The notes under the pieces were generated by a model that was given only the letters and a program-made list of their open reading frames with translations, had not been told where the DNA came from and did not search any database. Positions 22,092 through 33,300 of a stretch of 64,000 nucleotides of DNA are shown here, piece by piece. This DNA comes from Laburnicola sp. R22_1 (Eukaryota > Ascomycota > Dothideomycetes > Pleosporales > Didymosphaeriaceae): the NCBI GenBank assembly GCA_014281115.1, contig JACONQ010000019.1, positions 1,426,001 to 1,490,000 on the forward strand, in the 5' to 3' direction. The stretch's first letter is position 1. Each line of letters opens with the position of its first letter. The translations under genes were made by a program, and so were the position numbers.

Positions 22092-22471
22092 GATTTTTGG
22101 GGGGAGCGTCGCGTGAGCGGCTGGGGTGCGCCGCACGTTGGATGTTTTTTCCCGGTGCGCGGGTTAGCCGTGCAGGGGAGCTGGATGCGGCGGCGGGACG
22201 TAGCGATGTGGTGTGAGCGCGGAAGGCAAACGGAACGGTGGTCGTGGGCTGAGAACGGGTTCGCGGGTGCATGTGTGGCTGGCTAGCTAACGTGAGATCT
22301 GGGATGGAGGGAGGGACGTCGTTCACGCGATCAGCGGCGTGCGTGCTGCGACGCGGTCGCGTTTTCGCATGCCCGATATGGAGAGAGAGATAAATGGCAC
22401 GAGAGTCCCTTCGGGAGACTTTTTCGTCGTCCACAGGAGAGCCATTGATACCTTTTCTCTTCTCTTTCACT

Positions 22472-24960
22472 ATGGCTATTCTTACATCACTTCTTCTGAC
22501 GAGTTTGCTCGTCCAAACCGTCCGCTCTGTCTCAGCACCCCTCCTGAAAACAGGCTGGACAGCAACGGCTGACTCCTTTAATGTGGGGAACGAACCCTCC
22601 AATGCTATTGATGACAACATGGATACCTTCTGGCACTCGCAGTACAACCCCTCCGTCGACGCGCTGCCAAACTGGCTCATCATAGACATGAAGTCTACCT
22701 ACTACGTCCACGCCGTGACATACCTCCCGCGTCAAGACGGCCAGTCTAATGGGCGGATCGGCGGCCATAGGATCGACGTCAGCACCGATGCGGCGAGTTG
22801 GACTATGGTTGCCACAGGGACGTACTTCAACGACGACATCGTGAAGAAGACTAGTTTTGTGGGGCGGGCAGCGCGCTATGTGCGGATTACGGCGACGACG
22901 GAAGCCCAGGGGATGGGGCGGCAGTGGACGTCTATCGCGGAAGTGAATGTCTTTCGGGAAGTGACGTATGACTATGCGTCGCGGAGTGGGTGGACAGTGT
23001 CGGCGGATAGTGAAGAGACGACGAGGGAAAATTCTCCTGCAAGCAAGGCCATCGATGGGGATTTGAATACTTTGTGGCACACGAGGTATAATGGAGGTGC
23101 TGCGCCGCTTCCGCACTGGTTCCAGATCGACGCTGGAGCGCAAATTTCGGTTGCGGGGCTCAGTTATACGCCTCGAGTAAGCCCGGGAAACGGCCGGATT
23201 GGCGATTTCAGCATCGAGTCGAGTAATGATGGGACGACGTGGACGGAAGCTGTCACTGGTACGTGGCCGGATGACGACACGGAGAAGATTTCTCGTTTCG
23301 ACGCTACCGCTCGATATTTCAGATTGAATGCATTTAGCGAAGCCGGGGGTCGCGGACAGTGGACATCCGCGAGAGAAATCAATCTCGTCAGTGGGCTGAC
23401 GGCCGTGGTTCCTCCGACTCCTCCACCGAATAAAGGCTTGTGGGTTAACACGGTCGACTTTCCGCTGGTGCCTGCTGCAGTAGCCATGCTTCCGAATGGC
23501 AGGGTGCTTGCTTGGTCGGCGTTTGCACGTGATGAGTTCGGCGGCGCGAATGGCTTTACGCAAACCGCCATTTACGATCCAGTTACCGGGGAGTCGACTC
23601 AACGTACTGTGGCCAACACGCAACACGACATGTTCTGCCCCGGAATATCAATGGACTTCGACGGCCGTATCGTCATTACTGGCGGCAGCAATGCTGCAAA
23701 GACTAGCATCTACGACGGCGCGTCTGATTCCTGGATTGCGGGGGCGAATATGCAGATTGCAAGAGGCTATCAGTCCACCACCACTTGCTCTGACGGTCGA
23801 ATCTTCAATATCGGGGGTAGCTGGAGTGGCGGGGATACCATTCCTAAGAATGGGGAAATATACAACCCAAGCACGAACACTTGGTCGCTACTTCAGAACG
23901 CATTGGTGTCTCCAATGCTCACTGCGGATAGGGAAGGCCAGTATCGTTCAGACAACCATGGATGGTTATTCGGATGGAGCAATCAAACTGTGTAAGCGAC
24001 CTAGACCAAATACCTTGAAGTATCAAGAGACGAGACTTCGCCATCTTTCGGTACTCATCTTGTAGAACGTCCGCTAACTGTAACTTGGCTGTCAGCTTTC
24101 AAGCTGGACCTTCGAAAGCGATGAACTGGTACGACACCATAGGGGCTGGAAGCGTTACTGGCGCAGGCAACCGAGCGGACGATGGCGACGCGATGTGCGG
24201 GAATGCCGTCATGTACGATGCGTCTAATGGTAAAATTCTTACCGCTGGCGGTTCAGCGCACTACGAGACCGACGTGGCTCGCCCGAACGCGTACGTCATA
24301 ACGATTGGGACTCCGAAGACAAACCCGCAGGTCACTAGAGTACCTAACATGGCCTTTGCGAGGGGCTTTGCCAACGGTGTGGCACTTCCAGATGGGACAG
24401 TATTTGTCACTGGCGGACAAAGTTTCCAGCAGCCGTTTACGGATACAACAGCTCAACTTATCCCCGAGCTCTTCGATCCCGCGACGAACACGTGGACGCA
24501 GATGAATCCGATGGCGATCCCTCGGACATATCACTCTGTTGCGATCCTCCTCCAAGACGCAACGGTCTTACAAGGTGGTGGTGGGCTCTGCGGCGGCTGC
24601 GGCGTAAACCACTTCGACGCTGAGATATTCGTCCCGCCGTATCTACTGAACACTGACGGATCGCGCCGAACGAGGCCAGTAGTCAACAGTGTTGCAGCGA
24701 CAGCCAGGCTAGGTGCTACACTCAGTATAACCACCAACAGCGCAGTGGCAAGGTTCTCCTTGATCAGATTCGGTTCCGCTACTCACTCTGCCAATACAGA
24801 TCAGCGACGTATTCCATTGACACCGACAGGAAGTGGTACCTCGTATACAGTGACGATCCCCAGCGATCCGGGCGTGGCGTTGCCGGGGAATTGGTTTCTT
24901 TTCGCGATTAATTCGGCTGGTACTCCGAGTGTTGCTAGAATTGTTAGAGTCACGCCGTAA
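22472..24960 (+). CDS. Galactose oxidase-type copper radical oxidase (AA5_2) with two F5/8-type-C domains, 794 aa
   Basis: Secreted copper enzyme oxidising a primary alcohol (C6 of galactose in the type enzyme) with release of H2O2. Exon 1 is 22472-23991, intron 23992-24095 (104 nt, GTAAGC...CTAAC...GTCAG), exon 2 24096-24960. The start is the ATG preceding a signal peptide (MAILTSLLLTSLLVQTVRSVSA); an in-frame ATG at 22394 would add 26 polar residues. Residues about 25-165 and 175-310 are two tandem discoidin/CBM32-like domains, followed by a PPTPPP linker and the kelch propeller. Active-site elements are visible: HDMFCPG (Cys389, the thioether Cys), ARGYQS (Tyr433), GGSWSGG (Trp451), PRTYHS (Tyr652/His653) and THSANTDQRR (His737). 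The C-terminal domain is complete. The Fusarium enzyme has one such N-terminal domain. Confidence 0.9.
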
Positions 24961-26551
24961 TGATGGTCATGGAGCATGCGCTGCGATAATGTAATGTGTA
25001 GAATTTCCAGCAATGCCTTCATCTACGCTCTTTTTGTTTACTAACCAGGGGGCTCTGCTTTTTTTGTCATGTTATTTGAGATGGAAGCCATTGTCGTTCT
25101 ACCCCTAGGTAGTTAATTTAACGCCACGTACATTCATCATTTTTGAATTTCGGTGTTTCCATCTGTTATATCGTAGAGCCGTAGGATAATGTGTGCTACG
25201 GCCTGAGTTGCCTATCCTGAGATAAAACACGTTGATAATACCTTTTCCCTAGTAGTGTATGCATGCTACACTATAACGTCACTGATATTTCCGGCCCAGG
25301 AAAAAAAGGCTTTGCTCGGCTTGTCAGACTCATCAACTGGATTCGGAGGATACGCATCGTGGCTGAAGAGAAGCACTTCGCGGTAATGCTGAGCTCAGCG
25401 TGCTAACTGCTGAAATGCAGTCTGATAACACACTCGAGGAGCAGATGACAGTTAGCGCAGAAAAAACTATTTTTTGAAGTCATAGAAATGTTCCAGAATA
25501 GATTGCGCGTCCGTCGATGGATGTCACTCGCAAGTCGTCAGTGCCGTATAGAAAGCGTACGGTTCGACATGGCCTTGAATGCAGCGCGAAGCAGTTTTCT
25601 GAGAAGCTTAACAGGAAGCTAGAGAAGCGAAGCAACAGTAGCTACGCTGGGGTAGATGCTGATGCCAGTAGTGTAGATTTTGATGCCTTATTCGCCGTAA
25701 AAGCTACAGGTGAGATTCGTTTTTCATCGCTACAACCCTGCGGGCCAGGCAAGCAATCTTGAAGTCATTCTCAACGAGACCGACGCATAGGTCGGTGAAA
25801 GTCTGCTGCATCTCCGTTAGAGTTATTCATCAGAAGATCGAGCAGACGATCTAGTAGGACGTGTTGAAGGAGCGAACCGTATCTTCCACGCTCCGTAACA
25901 TTACCGCGCCTACGTAACGAAGTAGGAAAATTCTTTTGTTCTTACCAAAGGCGAGTGTCGTCAAATCCCTCTTCCATTGGAGTGGGACCCCATCTTACCA
26001 AGCAGAGGGTGTAATGAAAGAGAGCGAGGTCATCGCGACTGTGGGCAAAGAGACCCGAGGTCCGTGCGTACTGGCGACATGTCCACATTGGCGCTGTTAT
26101 CCTCATCCTACCCACAACATCTTCATTCCATTTTCCTCGATAGATAATCGACACCAGAGGCCGGGAATTACGCTAGAAAAGCTTCTGTCCGTTTGTATCC
26201 CGAAGCACTTGGCGGTCTTGGCTTCCCCGCTCAATGGCACTGGCAATTAGGGCTCTTATCGTTGGTGATTGAACGAAACCCACCGCCATCATGGCCAGTT
26301 GCTGTATGCGGTTCTACGGCGCATACGCGCTATCGTCTAACTAGGAAGCTGTGTATACTCTGGGCATGGATTTGGAGGTCGGTTGCGGCGTACGATGGGT
26401 AATATCAACGGTTCCCGGCCTCCGTTCATCACGTGAGCTGAACCTTGCGGTACCTGGAACGCTGATTGGCTGGAGATAATCTCTCCCCTCCCGCGATGCA
26501 GGTACTTAAAGCTTGTCGACAAGCTGCGATGGAACAACTTCAACATCGGAA
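24961..26551. other. Intergenic with transposon relic
   Basis: 1.6 kb. It holds a TIR relic (25024-25128, listed separately) and the carboxypeptidase promoter. A small ATG frame at 25517-25762 (81 aa, RKSSVPYRKRTVRHGLECSA) has protein-like charge distribution but no family match I recognise; it could be a decayed gene and is not called. The remainder shows nothing. Confidence 0.45.
25024..25128 (-). repeat. Solo terminal repeat of the 51-58 kb TIR family
   Basis: About 105 bp that aligns with the terminal repeats at 38310-38422 and 57840-57946: GGGGGCTCTGCTTTTTTT, then TTATTTGAGAT, CCCCTAGGTAGTTAATTTAA and the end CGCCAC. This copy keeps several C/G bases that are T/A in the AT-rich copies. 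No partner end is visible nearby, so it is a solo fragment. Confidence 0.7.
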
Positions 26552-28652
26552 ATGTCGGGCTTGTCGATGGTGTCTCTCGTTGCGGTGCTGGGTGCCCTGA
26601 GCGGGGTGGCAGTCTCCCAATTCCCTCCGACCCCCAGCGGACTTTCGGTGGTAGAGTCGCAAATTGAAGAAGGCATCAGGATATCCTACAAGGAGGTGAG
26701 TTTAGTCTTGTGAGACGCGAGAAACTTGTGCTAAAACAACTGAAGAATGATGTCTGCGAAACGACCGAAGGCGTACGGAGCTACAGCGGTTATGTGCATC
26801 TTCCTGCGGGTTCGCTCGATGATCTTGGTGTGAGGAATCAAAGCTACGAAATCAATACCTTTTTCTGGTTTTTCGAGACTCGAAAAGATCCTGAAAATGC
26901 GCCTCTCTCCATATGGATGAATGGCGGTCCGGGAAGTAGCTCAATGCTGGGGTTGTTGCGAGAGAACGGGCCATGCCTCATAAACTCGGACTCCAACTCG
27001 ACCCGCCTGAACGAGTGGTCATGGAACAATGAAGGTAAATAAGAAATTTTGCTCTTGCAACGTATCCGATATCTAATGTCTTGCCAGTCAATATGCTTTA
27101 CCTCGATCAGCCCGTCCAGGTCGGCTTCTCCTACGATCAGCTCACGAATGTTACCGTATCATCCTACACGGACTCTGAAGGCGTAGAAGTGGCTGACTTC
27201 TCCAATGGGGTCCCGGAACAGAACAACACTTTCTATGTCGGCACATACCCCAGTCTAGACGAGGACTTTACCACCCAAGGGACGGAGAACTCCGCACGAG
27301 CCCTCTGGAACTTTGCGCAAGTGTGGTTCCAGGAATTTCCGGGTTACAAGCCAAACGACAGTCGTATCTCCGTCGCTACCGAATCCTATGGAGGCCGGTA
27401 TGGGCCTGCATTCGTTGCATATTTTCAGAAACAGAACGAGAGGATCTTGAATGGCACATGGGATGAAGCAGGCGAGACGCACATCTTGCATCTGGACACC
27501 TTACTCATCATCAACGGTTGCATCGACCGGCTTGTTCAATGGCCTGGATATCCTATGATGGCTTACAATAACACCTACGGCATCCAAGCGTATAACGAGT
27601 CACGTCACGACGAAGTAATGAAGGCTTTGTACGACGATGATGGGTGTCTTGCTCAGATCGAAGAATGCCGAAACCTCAGTCTTGCTTACGACCCGACTAA
27701 CCAGGGTTTCAACTCCTCGGTGAACAGCGTCTGTCAGGCGGCCGAAACGTTCTGCACAGAGAACATCCGAGATCCGTATTTCGACACCGATGTCAATTAC
27801 TACGACATTTCTGCCCCCAGCGCAGCGAGCTTTCCACCCCCGTGGTACGAGGGCTTTCTGAACCAGCCGCACGTCCAGGAAAGCCTTGGTGTGCCGCTCA
27901 ACTGGACGCAATCCAACAGGGCGGTATCAAGAGCCTTCCGAAGCATTGGAGACTACCCACGTCCAGGCTGGAAAGAAGACCTTGCTTACCTCCTAGAAGA
28001 AGGTATCAAGGTTACTCTCGTTTATGGTGACCGAGATTATGCTTGCAACTGGTACGGTGGTGAGCTTCTCTCGCTTGCCATAAAATACACCAACACGGAG
28101 AACTTCCACTCAGCTGGCTATGCACCCTTGCAAGTGAACGAAACTTATGTTGGAGGGCAAGTCCGCCAGTACGGCAATCTCTCATTCACGCGTGTGTATG
28201 AGGCGGGTCACGAAGTCCCAGCATATCAACCCGAAACAGCGTACAAAATCTTCACCCGCGCCCTCTTCAACTACGACATTGCTACGGGAAACACGTCGAC
28301 GACCGAGAACCCCGACTATTCGACCAGCGGACCAGACAATATCTATAACATCACGAACGAGCCTGTTCAACTGCCTGGCAGCCAGTGCTATGTCCTAGAC
28401 AAAGACCAATGTACGGCGGACCAATGGGCGACTGTTGAGAACGGGACTGCGCTGGTGAGAAACTGGATCGTCGTGGATGCGAACACCAGCTTCTTATTTC
28501 CCGATCTCGCTAATGGCACCGCGCCTTCGAATGGGCCTGCTACCGGGGCCGCGGGTAGAAGTATTTCCGTGAAGTTATGGAGGGTGGAGCTAGGTGCTAT
28601 CGGGATTGTGATGCTGGCGATGGGTGTGGGAAGCTTGGTGACGATGCTGTAA
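26552..28652 (+). CDS. Serine carboxypeptidase (S10), probably GPI-anchored, 665 aa
   Basis: Removes C-terminal residues from peptides at acid pH, here outside the cell or at the wall. Exons are 26552-26695, 26746-27034 and 27088-28652; introns of 50 and 53 nt are in phase. The start is [22 protein letters not shown], a signal peptide. S10 landmarks in order: [10 protein letters not shown] (oxyanion region), [28 protein letters not shown] with the nucleophile Ser at about 244, [14 protein letters not shown] (Asp near 460) and [12 protein letters not shown] (His at about 519). Many N-glycosylation sequons are present. The C-terminus is small-residue rich ([11 protein letters not shown]) and then hydrophobic ([19 protein letters not shown]), as for a GPI attachment signal. 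All catalytic residues are intact. Confidence 0.92.
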
Positions 28653-30392
28653 TGGGATGGCCAATTTTACTCCTCACTAGACGATCGCCCTTCGCAAGGC
28701 CATAGCGAGTCTAGGCCTTTCTCGTAACGATATAGCTCCGAATGGGAATCGATAGATGCAGGTAGGAAATACCTGGAATGTATATGCAGTTGAAGAAGCA
28801 ATGTTTTCATGCGGCTTGGACCAATACAATGTCAGATGCCCAGAGGTTCCAAGGTTGTCTCATGAACCACGGGCTCTGCCATAACATGTTCTAGGATTCC
28901 CCTACCTTCTGATGGTTTCTAAGCCCATTAACCAAGGTCAGTAAAAGTGAGATCCTAGTATTCTTAATCTAGCACTCGGTAAGATTAAACGAGTTAGAGC
29001 GTCTAGACCTGCAAGATAATCAATCTCAAAGCCAAGAAGTCCAAGATCCCAGATCTGAGCTGCACGATTCATCTAGATGGGCAGATCTTGACTTGCCACG
29101 CAGACACGATCCGTATGCAATGGTGGTACACGGATGCGTGGAGCGACAGCCGTTGCCGCGGGCCAATCAAACGCCAGCGATGAATAAGCTTATTTTCGTA
29201 CCCGTGTCTTCCCCACCAGATTTGTTCTTGTCCGTACTTCTCTACTTCTCCGCCGCAGCATGGAACGAAAAACAAACAGCAAATGACGGCTCGTCTGCGC
29301 AGCACGAGGCGGTGCATCGATGTTGATATCCTACCTCGACACAGGGAGCATGCCTGTCGTCGTGCAACAGAATATTCGAAATCCGGGCTAGGCGGTCGCT
29401 TGTATACCGTACGGGTCTCTCACCAGCTCGATGCTGCCTCGTACTACAGCATCCTTTGACACTGTAGATGGTGTCGCAAGAAACCGTATGCAATCATTCC
29501 CCTCAAGGGACTCATACTATAGCTACCTTCGCACCCCTCGGCCCCGCCCTATACGGGCAACTCACCAACTAACCTGTTGGTCGCAACGTCGGCGTCTCGG
29601 TAAATCTATGCGCTCGATGCGTGAATTCTTTCTTTCGCTTACATCAAACAAAGGACGCCACGCGGAGGTTAAGTCCCTGGTCGGAGTTGAAGTGGGTCGG
29701 GTGGAAGCCACACAAAGGCGGTGGTTGTGATACATTGGCTGAGGCCTGACAGATGTCAAGGTGGCGGACCACGAATCCCGCAGACTCAGTCTTTTCGAGC
29801 AATCTCACAGCCATCATCACATGTTTTCGAACCGCCGATAACGAGACTCTGGTTCCCTTCATATTCAACCAGCCTCACCCTTCATCGGTGCAAACCCGAT
29901 TGAGATACTCAAAGCAACATGGCAGCCTCAGCACCTACCATGACCATCGTGCTGGAAACACCGTACGATCTCAATTGTTACCCCTCAGAAGCGAAAGGTT
30001 TTTGCTCTCTTTGAAGCGACTCGAGGTCGGCGGCTTTAGTAGTCCGGGCTTACTGAAGCAGAGCCTTATCATGCACGTTTCCATTTTGAGAGAGCAGATT
30101 TGCGCCAACCGAGCGCCAACAGCTTGACCGGGATGCTGGTTCTCAAAGAAATCCCCGTTGACGATGCATTGGCGAAAGAAGTGCCGATTCCGGCCAGGCG
30201 AGTTAGGACATGCCCCTGGGAGCCTTTGGGTGGCGCAGAGCCTATCGCGCAATGCCCGGCATATATAATTGCAGGATGATCTCTGACAACGAGCGTTCTG
30301 CCACTTCCGAATGATTCGTTCACTCTTATGATGGGAAGATTTGAAAGTCCCCCAACACCTGTCAGTGTGTCAACGTCTTTTGAAAGTCCAGA
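28653..30392. other. Intergenic, no supported gene
   Basis: 1.7 kb between the carboxypeptidase and the PKS. Open frames up to 124 codons (29753-30127) lack motifs or splice support. The right end is the PKS promoter. No tailoring gene, regulator, RNA gene or repeat is visible. Confidence 0.5.
30262..30268 (+). promoter_or_regulatory. TATA box of the PKS gene
   Basis: TATATAA about 125 bp upstream of the proposed ATG at 30393. Confidence 0.45.
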
Positions 30393-33300
30393 ATGGGTGC
30401 CGTCACCTACCACCACCGTAGGTTGCACGTTCCCAAATTCCTAGTCTTATCGCTGACATAGTGCAGCAACACGCTCAAGATGTTGCTATCGTCGGTATGT
30501 CTTGTCGTACCGCGGGCGGGAACGACAGTCCTGAGAAGCTGTGGAAGTTTCTTATGGAGAAGAAGCACGCTTCCGGTGAGGTGCCGAAGAAGCGATGGGA
30601 GCCCTGGCTCCGAAGAGATCCACGGAACGCAAAGATCATCGAGAAGACCACGTCCAAGGGCTACTTCATTCAAAACTTGGAGAACTTTGACGCCGCCTTC
30701 TTCGGCATATCCCCTAAAGAAGCAGAACTCATGGGTCCACATCAGCGGCTCGCACTTGAGCTATCTTGGGAGGCACTCGAAAATGCTGGTATTGATCCAA
30801 AGCGGCTGTGTGGATCTGACACCGCCGTTTTTATGGGTGTGGATTCAGACGATTATTCCAGGTTGATCATGGAAGACTTGCCAAATGTCGAAGCTTGGTC
30901 CGGTATCAGCACTGCTTACCATGGGATTCCGAATCGTATATCGTATCACCTTGACTTGATGGGTCCTAGCACTGCAGTAGACGCCGCATGCGCTTCTTCA
31001 CTTATCGCGATCCACCTCGGCCGGCAAGCAATACTAAACGGCGAATCATCAATTGCATTATGCGGCGGCGTAAACGTTCTTTGTGCCCCTGGTTTAACGC
31101 ATATGCTTGACAAGGCTGGCGCACTTTCATCCGATGGTGTTTGTATCTCTTTCGATGATGATGCGCACGGTTATGCTCGAGGCGAGGGTGGTGCAATTAT
31201 TGTGCTGAAAAAGATGTCGAGCGCCATCGCAGGCAATGACAATATTTTGGCAGTATTGAAAGGGACTGCCACTGGACAGGACGGGAAAACCAATGGGATC
31301 ATGGCACCAAACCCTAAGGCTCAAGAGATGGTTGCGAGACAGGCTTTATCGCGAGCAGGAGGCCTTGACCCCTTGACCATTGGCTATGTGGAAGCTCATG
31401 CTACTTCAACATCGCTCGGTGATCCGACCGAGGTTGCTGCCATTTCCCAAGTTTATGGCATCGGAAGAGACAGGGACAACCAGTGTGCGATTGGTTCGAT
31501 CAAGCCAAATATCGGCCATCTCGAAGCAGCTGCTGGAGCCATCGGATTCGTCAAGGCGGTGCTGGCCGTCAACAAGGGCGAATTGGCTCCTCAGACTCTC
31601 TTGAAGAAATTAAACACACGGATCGACTGGGTCAACTCTGGTCTCGAAGTCGTGCAGGAGGTTTCTGAGTGGTTGAAGATTTCGGGTCCTCGCAGAGCTG
31701 CGATTTGTTCTTACGGTTATGGCGGATCAGTATCACACGCCGTCATTGAGCAAGCGCCTAGTTCTTACACTTCCATCCAAGCGATCAAGAAGGACAACCC
31801 TGAGAAGGACTCTAATGGCACCGTATCACTGATATTGTCATCATTCCAAGAGAAGAGACTTGCTGGTCAAGCGGCTCAACTCGCCGACTGGCTATCTAAT
31901 GGAGGAGGAGAAGCGGATCTCAAGGCTATCGCTAGAACGCTCGCGCAAAGACGAGCAAATCAAGACTACCGAGTAACATTCGTTGTCGAGAACCATGATG
32001 AAGCCATCAGAGCTCTAAAGAAATTTGCAGCTGGAGCATCTGGTGAATGGACAGCTAGCAATCGAGTGCTGCCAGCAGGAACCACCAGAGACGTGGTTTG
32101 GGTATTCTCCGGTCATGGCGCGCAATGGCCTCAAATGGCCAAGGAACTTCTGCAAGATGCAGCGTTCTATGACACGATTGCCGGCTTGGACGCTTTGGTT
32201 GAAGAGGAAGCAGGCTTCTCTCCCCTGTCGGCGTTGGAGGCGGGTGACATGGGTGGGTCTGGGAGGGTACAAGTGTTGACTTACCTGATGCAAATCGGTT
32301 TGGTGGAGGTGCTGAGAGCTAAGGGTATCAAACCTCAAGCCATAATCGGTCATTCGGTGGGCGAAATTGCAGCATCGGTCACAGCAGGTTGTCTCTCGCC
32401 AGAAGAGGGCGTGCTGTTAGTCTCTCGCAGGGCTAAGCTGTATGTGCAAGTTGAAGGCCAAGGCGGTATGGCTTTGGTGAACCTTCCCTTCTCACAGGTC
32501 AGGTCAGAGCTCAGAAGCAAGGACGTCGTTGCAGCAATCAACTCTTCCCCATTTTCATGTGTGGTCAGTGGCGACGTCGCACCGCTTGAAGGGTATCTCG
32601 CAGAGCTAGCTACGAGAAACATCAAATCGTTTCGGGTCAAGTCTGACATCGCGTTCCACTCCCCGATACTCGAAAAACTGGCTACTCCTCTAGCAAGCGC
32701 CTTATCCGGCGCGCTCAAGTCCTTTACAGCCACTATTCCGATCTACTCGACTTCACATACCAACCCGCGGACTGAGAGTCTTCGAGATATCGATTATTGG
32801 GTATGCAACATGATCCAACCAGTTCGGCTTGATGAAGCCGTAAGCGCGACAGCCCAGGACGGATATCGACTGTTCCTGGAAATTTCTACCCATCCCATCG
32901 TCACCCATTCGATCAGCGAAACAATGGCCGCCCGTGGGGTTGATGAGTCGGCTACTATCGGTGTCATGAGGCGCGATAATTCTTCAGACAGAACTATACT
33001 GCATGCTGTATCTCAACTGTATACGTTCGGTGCATCGGTCGACTATGAGACACAAATAGGGTCGAACCAATGGGCCACCAATGTCCCCGGCACACCTTGG
33101 GTGCAAAAGCCGTACTGGAAGGAGGTCGAGACAGGCTCCATGGGTGCTTTTCGGCAACACGACGTGGATAAGCACACGCTTCTGGGACATTTTACCGATG
33201 TTGCTGGCTCTGACACGCGTTTTTTCACGACGAAGCTGAACGAGAAGACGAAGCCTTATCCTCTCTCTCATCCCCTCGACGGGACGGAGATCATCCCTGC

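Noticed and set aside
22532..23626. 364-codon minus-strand frame
   Set aside because: Shadow of the galactose oxidase exon; Arg/Pro-rich as expected for the antisense of a GC-rich coding frame.
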